From contig JAIXMN010000018.1 in the NCBI GenBank assembly GCA_025716815.1, positions 1-64,000 of the forward strand: a DNA stretch of 64,000 nt. The letters run 5' to 3'. The position numbers were made by a program, and so were the translations under genes. The notes under the pieces are model-generated. The model was not told where the DNA came from. It saw only the letters and a list, made by a program, of their open reading frames with translations, and did not search any database. Shown here in pieces: positions 42,722 through 54,026 of this stretch. Origin of the DNA: Dichotomocladium elegans (taxonomy: Eukaryota; Mucoromycota; Mucoromycetes; Mucorales; Lichtheimiaceae). Within the stretch, counting starts at the first letter, position 1; every line of letters starts with the position of its first letter.

Positions 42722-44897
42722 ATGCACATCATTAAATGCAGCGTTCAAGAGGATAAACTTATACCACTCAATGACAACGGTTGTACCTGCTGGATCCGTT
42801 CCTATAGAGCATTAGCTACTTTTTGATGTGCAGATGATTTATAATGGCCTTCCTGTGCTTATTGTTAACATGATGCATAACTATTCATTGGTGTTTTACC
42901 TTTGGTGGTACATAATTGGAATGGAAGGCATAGCCCCGATACATATTCATTCTGCCCGCCAAATGAACACTTCAAAGCAAGTAGACAAATCATCGAATTC
43001 GTCCAACCAGTGTTGTTGCGTAAAATTGATGTAACTGCTTGCCGTGTGTGTGTGTGTGTGTCGTCTGCAACGTCATGACATCCTGTTAATAACTCATCGT
43101 CCGAGGGTCGACATACAATATGATTGCACCTTTCGCGATTGCCAACAAACCTACTGGGAGCCAAGTTGAGCATATGTGAGAGTTCTGAGTCCATACCACC
43201 AAGCAGAATAAAGATCAACTTTGGAAACAGTGATATCAGCTGTGTATCTGCGTCGAACCGTCGGTTCTGATAAAGAATGGAAAGAATAAGAAAAGCATTT
43301 GTATGCAGCAAGCTCTTTTCTCTGCACTTCAACGACCACAAGATCGTCCACATCATTATATACGTAGTCTAGGTATCATTTCTGCAATGAATGCACTCCT
43401 GTAGCCTTCTGATATTTCGAAATCAGACCAAAGACGCATTCGCTTTGCGCTTTCAGATACACATTTTTCGATCTTCGTAGATGGCTTTATTTATCCTCTC
43501 TTTTTCATGCCCGTCCCCGCCATACCCATCCTTTACCGAGAGGTAAGTATCAACAAATGTCCTCATGTAATAGCTCATCGCGCGTCCCCTTTTTGTTTTC
43601 TTAGTTCATGTTCTCAATCCCGGACAAGGCAACGAAGAGCGTTTCCGATACCAACGTCCAGGCTGAACGTATTCACCAAGTAACAGTACTTTGAAGCCTG
43701 ATATGTCTGCTTTCAATAAAAGGAACGAAAAAAAAACCTTTCCCTTCCCTAGACCATTCATGTCCATCAACGACGGCAGTTGCAGGAACACTCCCCCCCC
43801 AACACACACACACACACGCACGCGAAACACTTCTTCTGTCGGCTTAGACGAGTGAGTCTGCAAGGGTCAATGGCAATGGTCAAGGTCAAGATGTTGTCCT
43901 TACGATCTGAAGCTCCCTAGCGATCCAGGGTCATTGTTGGCTCACGAGTACAGTATACTCTTTTTGACTAACTTACTCTTCCTCTTCACTTTTCGTTTAG
44001 GCTTGCTCTTGCCCAGACCTTCCATGAGGAAGCAGATTTCTCGACTGTCCCATATTTATAGGAGTTAGATACGACGACCGATCGCACATGTATAATCTCT
44101 TTGTGATAAGAATGACCATTCTCAACCGTTAGCTCCAAATTCATGCATACTGTAGGATGTACGTAGTGTGCAGATAAGCAAGCACAAATATGACTCTATT
44201 CGAATCAGAATCTATATGATTATTACGTACAGTAATAATCAGCGGTAGCTAGTGTGGACTGGGCCCAATACTTTTTATTTTCAACCAAGTGTGTGATGAT
44301 GGATATCGCTCGATCGGTGTAAATATTTAAGTTTCAATAGAAGCAATTCATGCGTGCATTAAGCCGAATCATTTGTGTGTGCGCCAATACATACGGATGA
44401 AGAGAAAAGCTTGGTAAAGATATCCCTATTACTATGTTTTTACGTAGCGTTAATGACGCTCTCTGCCCCATCAGGCTCGCCTTTAGGGTGCCTTCCCCCA
44501 AGTAATGAAGATTGATATTCGCTCTTCTCCATAGACACAGAAATCAGAACTGCATAGTAAGCATGTGTATTCAACATCAACTTCATTCAATCAACAACAG
44601 TATTCATTCTCTATGTGACCATACCATCCAGCTTCAGAGTCAGTACAACTCTTCTTGCTGTGATTCTCCTGCCTGTCTGATTCAAGTACAGTACGACGAT
44701 CCTAGCCGCTACTACTCATGGCACTGCGCTTGCAGAGACAGCAACGTGCGGCGTTGCCGACTTATCCAGTCTGATCATCCGTCCAACCACGATTATCACA
44801 TATACCAAGGGCGGTACGGAGGAGAGGAAAGATTGTAATGTACAAAACTAGAACAAAAGAGGGGTTTCCCGCTTGTCCTTTTCTTTTTTTTTTTTTT
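42722..44897. other. Mostly non-coding spacer with one weak gene candidate
   Basis: A GTGT microsatellite lies near 43043 and a poly-A/poly-C stretch near 43730-43815. The candidate at 43481-44061 is listed separately. A frame at 44512-44838 lacks motifs, and its AT content and position do not support a gene. An 18-base T run at 44882-44899 abuts the Chs4-like stop codon. Confidence 0.5.
43481..44061 (+). CDS. Possible small multi-exon gene, not recognised
   Basis: Short open segments flanked by good splice signals: ATGGCTTTATTTATCC to GAG with donor GGTAAGTA (about 43541), acceptor TTCTTAG near 43605, a segment FMFSIPDKATKSVSDTNVQA, and a last exon after CGTTTAG (about 44001) reading LALAQTFHEEADFSTVPYL with stop at 44061. 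The internal exon edges are not resolved and no family is recognised. It may be a small real gene; confidence is low because the middle segment contains microsatellites. Confidence 0.3.
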
Positions 44898-47753
44898 TTA
44901 CATGAGGGTACAACGGGTGGATTTGGATGGATGGAAGTCGCGCCGGGTGTCTTGGTGCTGCTGTCGAGTGACGGAATTGGATTGGCGTAGTCGGTGAGCA
45001 GCAGCGGCATGGCCCTTGGCTGCAGCCTGGGTATAGAGCTGTGTTGCGCGGTCATAGTCGCGAAGAACCCCAACGCCACTTTCATAGTACCAGCTGCCAG
45101 CAACAACAAACGAGAGTGAGCATACACCCATACATACACATACACATAGACATACATACCCCAACAGAAACATGGCATCGGGCAGTCCTTGATCAGCAGC
45201 TTTCTGACACCAGCGGAAAGCCGCGTCTTCGTCACGTGGGGTCGCGGCAAGCCATCCTGACACATCGCGTGCCATGCGCTCTGCGTCGGTCAAGGGATCG
45301 TCGGGACCTCTGCAGCCGTGGTTGTAGAGCCTGCTTAGGCCGAGCATAGATTGAGGATAATCTGATTTTTGCGCAGCGATGTCGTAATAAGCAAAGCTTT
45401 TTGCAAGATTCATGGGCGCACCGTAGAGACCGTATTCATAAATAAACGCGATCCGAGTCTGAGCCATGCCCAAGCCCAATTGAGCAGCGCGTTCAAGATA
45501 TTGCAGCGCTGCAGCCTCACCGCCGAATTGATGAATCGTCTCTCTGGATTAATAAAAAAAAATATTGATAATGCAATAACTCGTTGAGAGCTGGTTTCTT
45601 TCTTCCCATCCCCTCCTTTTTCCCCTTGTATAGGTCTTACATGGGAATATCCAGTTTGGGATGGGCACGCGTGAGCGCGAGACCGAGAAAATACGCCGGT
45701 TCGGGACATTGCTCCGTTGCTCGCTCGGCTGCTTGTGCAAGAAGTGTGAGTCCGAGCGGCACGTTGCGGCGTTGGCCCAATTGTCCCATGAGATGAATCC
45801 TGGCGACTCTCTAAAGTTTGCATATAAGTATGTGTATGTGTGTGTGTGTGTGTGTGCCTGCCTGAATGCGGCTCTGTCTGCCAACAGCCATCCTCTCTCT
45901 CTCTCTCTCTCCTCCCAAGCCTTCTTAGGTTCCAAAATAAAAAAAGTGCTTACATAAATTGCTTCCACCACGCCCTTGTCAGCAGCCCTCCGATAGTTTG
46001 ACAGTGCTTGGGCCGTATGGCCAAACTGCTCATCGACTTTGGCCACCTCATACATGGCCTCCGGCACGAGCTCCGCCGCTGCCGCTTTGTAAAATCGGAG
46101 TGCCTTTGTCGAGTTTTTGCCGAAACCGCGAAGACCGTGCTGATGCCACTCCGCCATCATGTACGCCGCCTCTCCGACATTCTGCTTTGCGAGGAGCTTG
46201 ATCCACCGGATTCCTTCGTCTTCTAGCATCTTCTTTTTCCGCCGGTTCTCATCGGATACTGTCCATCGGGCGGGCCGTGCAGTGTCCCCTGGCATAGAAA
46301 GATGTCGATAGTAGTCGCTGTTGCTGCTACTGCTGTTGTTGCTGCTGCCTGCAATAGGTGCAGACAAGATCGAGTCAATGGAAATCCTCGACGCCGATGC
46401 AGTCATCATCCTGCTGCTGGCATCGTCGTCACCATGATCCACCGAGCGTGCGCGGCCATACAGAGGATTGACGTTATAGTACTGCACAAGTGCGCTGAAA
46501 CGATGGGCATTATTATTACCACTGCTGCGGCGTCGTTGATCGTCTTTGACGTCGTAAAGATCCGAAATTTCTAACAAGTATTTTGCATACGTCAGTTGAA
46601 TGACAGGATCGCGGGTCTTTTCAGCCATGCTCCGATAGATCTTGATTGCATCCGGATGATTGGTTAGACTGTACGAAGCCTTCATGTATTTTGAAGGAGC
46701 CGTTCCCGCTGCTGCTGCTGCTGCTGCTGCTGCTACCGTCTTACCTACCACCGGTGTGAATGGCATGAGAGCACCGACACTTGCCCGCGTTGCGGCGGAT
46801 TCAGCAAGTGATGGTGAGTTGTACCCCGTGGAGGCAAAAGCACCTTGCTGTTTTATAGTAGTAGTAGCAGCAGCAGCAGCAGCAACGGGAGGAGGAACGG
46901 CGATTTGAGGATAGGACGGATAGAGAGGTTGCTGGGGCCGACCTCGGGTATTCCGAGGGAGGTTCCGGGCGCGGCGTTTATCTGTGAAAATGAGCGGTTG
47001 CTGGGGAAGGTAAGGTTGCGATGGTGACAGGGGCTGCGCTCGCGGCATTAACACGAGGGAACTATCGTCAGCCGATGATGATGGCCGGCGGGATGCAATG
47101 ATGTTCGCGGTGGTTTGTAGCCTTTCAATCGGCAATTGTTCATTAGTATTATTATCGTCGTCCTGCTGCTCTTCGTACAGGATTTTGGACTGTCGTCTCA
47201 TGAGCTCACCACGATTGCTCACTTTCCATTCTCTCCCGGTACATAGATTGGGTGTTGCTCTTGTGGCTGTAGTTCTCTTCTCGTCGACGTCTGACGGTTG
47301 GCGCATGTCCGGCGATGATTGCGAAGACTCAGTGGGAGGTGGTGTCGTGGGTGGTATATGAAGCGCTGGAACAATTGCTACGGGTGGAGCACAGCATTCG
47401 CTCCGATCATGTTCAACACCATCCTCTTCGGGCAACGTCGTCTTTTCTTCTTGGATGATGGATGAGGGAGCGGGCCGTATCACCTCATATTCGTTATCGT
47501 CATCGTCGTCTGAGCTGCTGCTCGTTTCTGGGTCAGGATTGAGGACGCGAAAAGTCATCTGTTGTTGCATAGGTTTCTCGAGGGTTGATATGTCTGACTC
47601 TTCCTTTGCAGAAGTCTCCTGAGGCATGTTGTAGTTCATGAATCCTCCGCTCGCCGAGGCCCTTGGCTTTGGACGACTGCGATTGCCATGGCCTGTGCGA
47701 TTGCCAGAGAGGAAGAATGAGAATGACTTGCGTGGAGAAGATAACTCGCTCAT
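44898..47753 (-). CDS. Chs4/Skt5-like Sel1-repeat activator of chitin synthase
   Basis: Start at 47753 (MSELSSPRKSFSFFLSG). A long low-complexity N-terminus has Ser/Pro, Asn and Ala tracts. Sel1/TPR-like repeats follow: NHPDAIKIYRSMAEKTRDPV, EGIRWIKLLAKQNVGEAAYM, GKNSTKALRFYKAAAAELVP, and after introns RVARIHLMGQLGQRRNVPLG, GEAAALQYLERAAQLGLGMA and DEDAAFRWCQKAADQGLPDA. The end, STRCTLM, is a CaaX box for farnesylation. Repeat layout plus prenylation motif matches yeast Chs4/Skt5, which activates Chs3 at the membrane. Introns lie near 45953-45817, 45640-45546 and 45157-45100. The stop is followed at once by an A run. Confidence 0.87.
46840..46884. repeat. Trinucleotide CAG/GTA tract within the Chs4-like gene
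   Basis: GTAGTAGTAGCAGCAGCAGC on the plus strand encodes an Ala/Thr tract on the minus strand. A similar CTG tract lies at 46707-46733. Confidence 0.8.
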
Positions 47754-48705
47754 TCCAGTCACTTTTTTATGGAGGGGATTGGACAGGAAATCGTTGAGCC
47801 AGAAAAGAAAAAGAAAAGAAAAGAAAAGAAAGAGGGAGAAAGAGACAGAGACAGAGAGAAAAAGGATGATGTGATAAAAGAAATAAAAACAGGGTCGACG
47901 TTGTTTAGTCAGAAACAAGAGACACAAATTCGGTTAAAGCTGGTGATGCGAGTGCATGGCATGGCGTCTTCCTTTTTCGGATGGGCGAGAGAAGGGGTAG
48001 TCAAGACGCACGGGTAGCAGTGCAAAATACCGAAGGGCTTCCATCTTACAAATGGGGGGGGGCATATGATCCTCTTTTGGCTCATATGGGGGTATGGGCG
48101 AACAGGTATTTCTCATGAGCATCTGCTACGGGTAGAACTTAAAAGAGCGATCCGATGCACTGTCGCCATACTTCATGGACTTTACTTTATCAAATGAGTT
48201 CAATGAGATTCAGGATTACACCTAAAATGACAGGTTTCTATGCGGGATGTTGTTGTGTATTACATGTTGACATCCCAATGAACAAGGTTTAACCATAGCA
48301 ACACAAAAAACTGGGAGATGGGATCGGAGTTCACGGTACGCTCAGTAGCCGCGCTTTTATTATTCTTCCACAAAGAGAAAGAGAGGAATACCATCCGCTC
48401 AACTCATCGGGAACGCACTTTAAAAATGAGGAAAAGAAAAGTCAGGAAAAGCAGCACAATCAACCCACTTTCTTTTTTGCATCCGGAGAACGCGGAAAAG
48501 CAAATAAAACCGTCCTACCACAAAACCCTCCTGTCGAAAGGTCAGAGGATTGCTGTCTTCGTGATATGCTGGGGCGATTTATTCCATGCGGTTGTGCTTC
48601 AATATACGTTTATCGGTCTACTATCTGGCCCATGCATCCATGCCAGAGAGTGAGAGCTGGTAAAAGAGAAAAAGGCGGCGTAAAAGAGCGTACTGACGTC
48701 ACATT
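47754..48705. other. Promoter side of the Chs4-like gene and MFS 3' spacer
   Basis: Contains the AAAAG tandem near 47804-47832 and a G run near 48053. A 111-residue frame at 48318-48653 has no recognisable motif and is not called. Confidence 0.55.
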
Positions 48706-50831
48706 TCATGACCGACGGCGGATCAGCGAATCACTGTCGTCTTCGTTGATCAGAACTTCCTCTTCAACTGGTATAAGCTTCGACAGCTCATAATCTGCTG
48801 GATTCAGCCGCTTGCTGGAAATATAAGTTACTAAGCCCACTAGAGCAAGAGTGGTCCATGATACATGGACTCGGACCTCATAGGGCAACCAAGTGGCGCT
48901 CAGTGCACTTCCCAGAAAAATAAGAAGCGGGTAGATAATAGGTGAGGAGCCCGTTCAAGCAGTTAATAGGTCTGTGATAACCACGTTTCTTCGGCAATTT
49001 TTTTCAACCTACCCAGACCATACAGCGCCACATACTGCCGGACCAAATGCACGCATCGCATTTCCGCAGCCTAAATCAAAATAAATCAGGTATTGCGCAA
49101 TCAAACGAGAAAGGGCGAGAGAGAAAAACAGAGGAAGACATACATTGGGCGAAACCATTGACCGTGCCGAGCGCATCCATGCGCGGGGTCGCATTGTTGA
49201 CGAGGATAGTGCAGCTTGTGAAGCAAATTGAGTGGTAAAACGTCTTGAACGTTGATACGATGAAAATGCCGACCCATACCCAGGTCTTTGTCTCCGTCTC
49301 GCCGTGGAAGTCCGGAATCTCATAAAACCATCGGATGAAACCTTGGAAGAAGTAGAGCGGTATGGCACTAAGGAGTACAAAGCGGTAGAGTCGCAGCACA
49401 CCGTAACGCTTGGTAAGTCCAGGGATAAAGAAGAGTTGAGATATCAATGTGATAACACCGCAATACGCAATGGCTAAGCCGATTTCGTCAGTTCGATAGC
49501 CGAGACCACCGTTCGTTCGCGGGCTGGCCGTCCAAATGGGGAACAACTCTATTTTCCGTATTAGATAGTACCACAAGACAAACCCCTAAATCTAGATATA
49601 CCGTCATAATAGATTGCCTGGAATGAAAACAAGCCGTACGAAATGCTAGCTGCAATGACAGGCGCAGTGATGGATTCTCGGAGTGTTGGAGGTGCTTCTC
49701 GCCCGCTCAGCGTCGGGGTGGGAGAGTGCGTGGACATCACAGTATCTTGTTGCTGTTCATCAAATGTATTATATCTTGCAGAGGTATTCTGAAGTAAGGG
49801 GGTTTTTGTATCTTCCTTCTTGGGCCGCTTCAATGTTTCTTCAAGGAAAAAGCAGCCGAACAGAAAGCTAAATGCGCAGATCAAGGCCGAGAAGAAACAA
49901 GGCAGGAAATACGGGAATTCTAGAAGGAAATCAGTGATCGGATCTCCTTGTTCAAACAGCCCTGGATATTGTTTGACTGGATTCGATAAAAGGCCTGGAT
50001 AAAGAGCGCCAGTTAATATCACATCTAACATGGAATTTCTTCCCGGCCTTTATTTACCTCCCATCATGGGCCCAATGATGCTGCCGAGGCCATACACCAA
50101 AGGTAGATAAGTAAATGCACGGGCACGCTGCCCCTCATCGTTCTCTGCTGTGAGTTCAGACACCATCCCTTTCAGGACGCCTGTGTTCCCGTTCTACAAC
50201 GTCGCTGTAGCTGAATGCAATCTCAATTCTTCTGATAACAAGAATCATCGTACCAATAACCCACAGAGACATCGTGCCAACAGGGCCCAGGCGAGAGATT
50301 TGGAAAGACCGAATAGAAGGATGTTGACCATTGTACCAAACGTTCCCGCCAGGATCACAGGGCGGCGGCCCATTGTGTCGGACAACATTCCCCATGGGAT
50401 GGCTGTCCCACCACACGGGTAAAAGTTAGCATTGTGAATATCCTATTCCGTCTAATTCATCCTTAGACGGAGCTTATACCTGAGACTAGCTGAGCAATGG
50501 CGAAGGATGAAGTGACTAATCCAGCGTAATATCCAATATTCTCTTCGGTTGTGATGTCAAAGTCCCGAATCATCTAAGCAGTATCCAGTCAATCATAGCG
50601 TATTTGTTTGCATGCCATGTCTTATTATTTACAAATATCACAAAGGGTAGAATCACTGTAAAGCTTATCGGTTCCTGGGAAGATACACGGGAGCGCACTT
50701 ATTAGACATTGTGTTTTGCATCGCAGAGTAGATCATGATCTGGATCAATCCTTGATCAAACATACTGAGAATCGACAAGCGCATAGGATCAGTAGCTGTC
50801 GGTACGGGAGTGGCTTCGTTTGTTCCGCCAT
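48706..50831 (-). CDS. MFS transporter (DHA1 / zinc-induced-facilitator-like)
   Basis: Start at 50831 (MAEQTKPLPYRQLLILCACR); seven or more exons. Segments in order: FDITTEENIGYYAGLVTSSF, then GMLSDTMGRRPVILAGTFGT (the D-x-x-GRRP motif between TM2 and TM3), FTYLPLVYGLGSIIGPMMGG, FLEETLKRPKKEDTKTPLLQ, LGYRTDEIGLAIAYCGVITL, and TPRMDALGTVNGFAQ. The last exon gives RVHVSWTTLALVGLVTYISS and the tail INEDDSDSLIRRRS. This is the ZIFL-like layout of the major facilitator superfamily. Substrate is unknown; relatives move protons against metals, organic acids or drugs. Some exon edges are tentative, mainly near 50500-50700. Confidence 0.85.
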
Positions 50832-52202
50832 ATGGACAAGAGGTAGAGGAAGAGAAGGGGAAAAGAGAAGGAGCGAGCAGCAGCAGCAGCAACAACAACG
50901 ACAACAACGAGAGATTAAGACATGGACTAAAAAGGAACGGTGTATTGCGGACTTCGCAGAATCTTTGTAATGTAATACTTCACAACGCATGAGGCTGGGT
51001 GCCAATATCTCTCTCTTTCTCTGGTCTAACTAGACTGCCAGGGCCGGCTTACATGGCACATATCACACGATTCAGATCACGAGACCCGCCTCAGCTTTAT
51101 ATAGTTCGGTTCGTGATCTTTATTATGAAGATTCATAACGGGAGGTTTAATAGCGACAGAAAATGAGTCACCACCGCAGCTGTAATTTCGGGAAAACAAA
51201 AAGATTCATCAGTTCGGAGAACAACAGAACGGTTAGGCCCGGATCAGGATTTACCCTCAGGAGGTCGGGCCCCGTCGCAAAGGGGAGAAGTCTCGTGCGT
51301 GGTCCATGTAACAAAATATGATGCATCTAGTCCTTTGTTCATCTGCCCTGTTACTATTAGAGACCGAGCCTCGGACTTTTGCGTCAGGTATGTGTCCCAA
51401 TTTCACTCCTTTACCGCTTACTACTGTACTCACTAATATAAATCCTTCTCCGTATCGATTAGCTAACGGGCGCACAGCACTCACATCGGAAGGAGTCTAA
51501 TTCTAAACGCTATGGTTATCCTAGATATCCTACAATAGCCAATACGGAAATCAATCTCCCTGAATCCTGCTGGTTTTCTAGAATGCTGCTGTTCGCTCAA
51601 CTACACGTGGGGGTTCATCTTCTGATTAACATATGCACTCTGTTGTACAGCTTTTATTTGAGCATCTATAGGGGAATAAGGCGTCAGGTCAGCGGTGTCT
51701 TTCGGAAGTGCGGCTTTTGCGCATAGCAGATCATCAATGAATGTTGCCGGGAAAACTGAATTATCCATATGGAACATGGATTAGACCGTACTTTAAAGGA
51801 TGAACGACACTTATTCTCCAAGTTTATATACCATGACTAGACCCTGCTCTTTGCCATTCGCAGACAGTCCAATTTCTCACCCCAAATACGGCTTTGGGGG
51901 CATACTTGAAGTGAAGTATAGTTCTGATATTTCCGTAGGAAGAACATGCTTGAGAAGAAGGTTACACAGTGTTATAGTATCTTGGTATTCGAAAATATAC
52001 ATTTTGCCTTGGCCATCTTCCGCTAGTTCGTTTGTTATACGTGATATTTTTTCCATAATGTATATTAACTATCACTAATGGTTGTCTTCATATGAGTTAT
52101 TTCTACAAAGTTACCAAGGAAAAATATTCGAATCATATCCGAGTAGCAATTGCACCCGATATTTCATTAATGCGGATACGCATAAGACACGCTTCGCAAA
52201 TT
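50832..52202. other. Spacer without a supported gene
   Basis: Includes CAG/AAC repeat sequence at 50878-50912, just upstream of the MFS start. A possible two-exon micro-ORF sits at 51319-51500 (MMHLVLCSSALLLLE, donor GTATGT at about 51388, acceptor GATTAG at about 51465, then NGRTALTSEGV). It encodes only about 35 residues and cannot be verified. Confidence 0.4.
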
Positions 52203-53505
52203 TTATTGCTTCGACTTTGCTTGCTGCGCCGCTCGCTCAGTTGCCTTCTGCCTCGCGCGATCGATCAACGGTCCCAATTCATTACGTTCACCAAGGACCC
52301 GTAATAGGTTATAAATCATTGGAACAAAATTGTGCTTGCGCAGCACATTCTCTCTCTGTATACAACAAGATATATCTGAATGAGATTTCTGCTTTCTCCT
52401 CAACTCAGATCAGGTTACTTACATGCCAGCGTTCCCTCTTCTCTCTCTCTAGCTGCAGCTTCTGCTCTAACTCTCGGCGATCTGCGTTTAAACGGCTTCG
52501 CTCTTCCCCGGCATGCTCTGGTAACGAGAGCAATAGGCCATCTACTTCCTCTATCTGCTCCTCGTACAATTCAATCCGGTCTCGTGTCAGTGCCATGAGA
52601 CTGAAATGAAGTTCACTAACGCCATAGCGATCCATGCGACGCATGATCGCCTCATTTGCCTTTTGTAACCAGTTGTCTTCGCTGCATGCACCTGGGGCGT
52701 TAATATATACACATGCATTATTATCAATCAGCAACATCAAGCACCGTTTTGATTTTTTCGGTACCTAAGCGGACAGGGCCTTCGCTGAGACCATCCAATT
52801 CGTAAAGCGCGCCATGTATAGGTAGGTAAGCGATAAAGTGATACACATCGTCATCCTTGCTCGTCCGTGGATCCTGCATTTCATTCACAAAAGGATCCGA
52901 TCGTGCGAAGCTATTGTGTACAGATCGGATCAGATCGCTATTCGAAATCGCGAGTCCCTTCATCTATAAAAACAGAATGGCCTCAGTAAATAAAAGCTAA
53001 CAGCCCGTTCCGGTTTCTTACATCCGGTGAGAATTCGGCAGTGAATTCTTTAAAGTCTTGCAATTCCTTTCCAAGCTCAATATCGTCCCGGTTCAATAAG
53101 ATCGACAAAATAGCCTGTGTAGCGCAGGCGTTATTGATGACTTGGTTGGCGAAAAAGATGTGGTCCGTTGGATATTGATCGCCTTCAGTCGTAGACGCAG
53201 GTTGGGCCCCTTGCCACTTAAAGAGGAAAATAAGACCGAGTACCGGCCTAGCATAGCCATCGTTAGCAAAAGGGAATATGGGAAACAAATAAAAATACTG
53301 TACTTAAGCTGTTCCATAAGCGACTCGTCCAAACTCCACACTTCCTCTACTTGGACACCTCGGACACCCATGCCAGAGATCAACTCCGTGAATACACCTA
53401 TTTATTAGACTATCAGATCCCTTGTTGATCATCCTTACACTTGGTCCAAACCAGAAGCGTACCGGGATCGCTCTCGATCAGGCACCAGTTACCAGCTTCG
53501 GCCAT
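52203..53505 (-). CDS. UCHL5: Ubiquitin C-terminal hydrolase UCHL5 (UCH37)
   Basis: Start at 53505 ([20 protein letters not shown]). Exons read [39 protein letters not shown], then [20 protein letters not shown] with the nucleophile Cys, and [11 protein letters not shown]. Next is the histidine block [20 protein letters not shown]. The C-terminal ULD helices follow ([40 protein letters not shown]) with the end QAKSKQ at 52203. This thiol hydrolase trims ubiquitin on proteasome substrates; in animals it also associates with INO80. It is absent from budding yeast. Confidence 0.95.
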
Positions 53506-54026
53506 TGTAATAGAATGTAAAAGCTAATTGAGGAACAAAAAAGCCAAGTCGCTGTACTAATTAGCTCTTGATGCAAATAATTTCAAAACCATTATGCAGA
53601 AAGAGAATAAATCCTTATCTACTAGCCTTTTCGTCAAGAATAAAGGAGCGTACGTAACCCGTAAAATGCATTGGTGGGAACCTGTCGTTCATCCAATAAA
53701 CTCTCGTCTGGGTATAAAAAAGTTGACAGGCATTAGGTATCTTACCGAAGCGTCGTGGCAGTATTTGGCCGAGACAGGCCTTTATTTTACGTGGGATGAC
53801 ACGCCCAGCGCATCCTATGCTGGATCTCTACGTTTGATCGTCTACGGGTTCCATCCAGCCTTTTATGTGGAAGAAACCTCCCAAGTCGACTGGATAAACC
53901 CAAGACAGCTGTGATTCTGTACCGCGGCCGCGAATTTTTCGCGAAATCAAACGCGCGACACTTAATAAGCGCCCAATTTTTTAAACTCTCGTTCATTAAC
54001 GGGACCGGTTTGATACGTGCTTTCTC
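53506..54026. other. Divergent spacer UCHL5/POL3 with an unexplained frame
   Basis: A 106-residue plus-strand frame (53594-53914) has no recognisable motif. Otherwise the interval acts as a divergent promoter. Confidence 0.4.

Noticed and set aside
43037..43062. Possible CRISPR-like or repeat array in GTGT sequence
   Set aside because: Simple GT microsatellite; no spacer-repeat structure anywhere in the window.
53594..53914. 106-residue plus-strand frame upstream of POL3
   Set aside because: Not called as a gene: no motif and an overlapping frame of equal length on the other strand.
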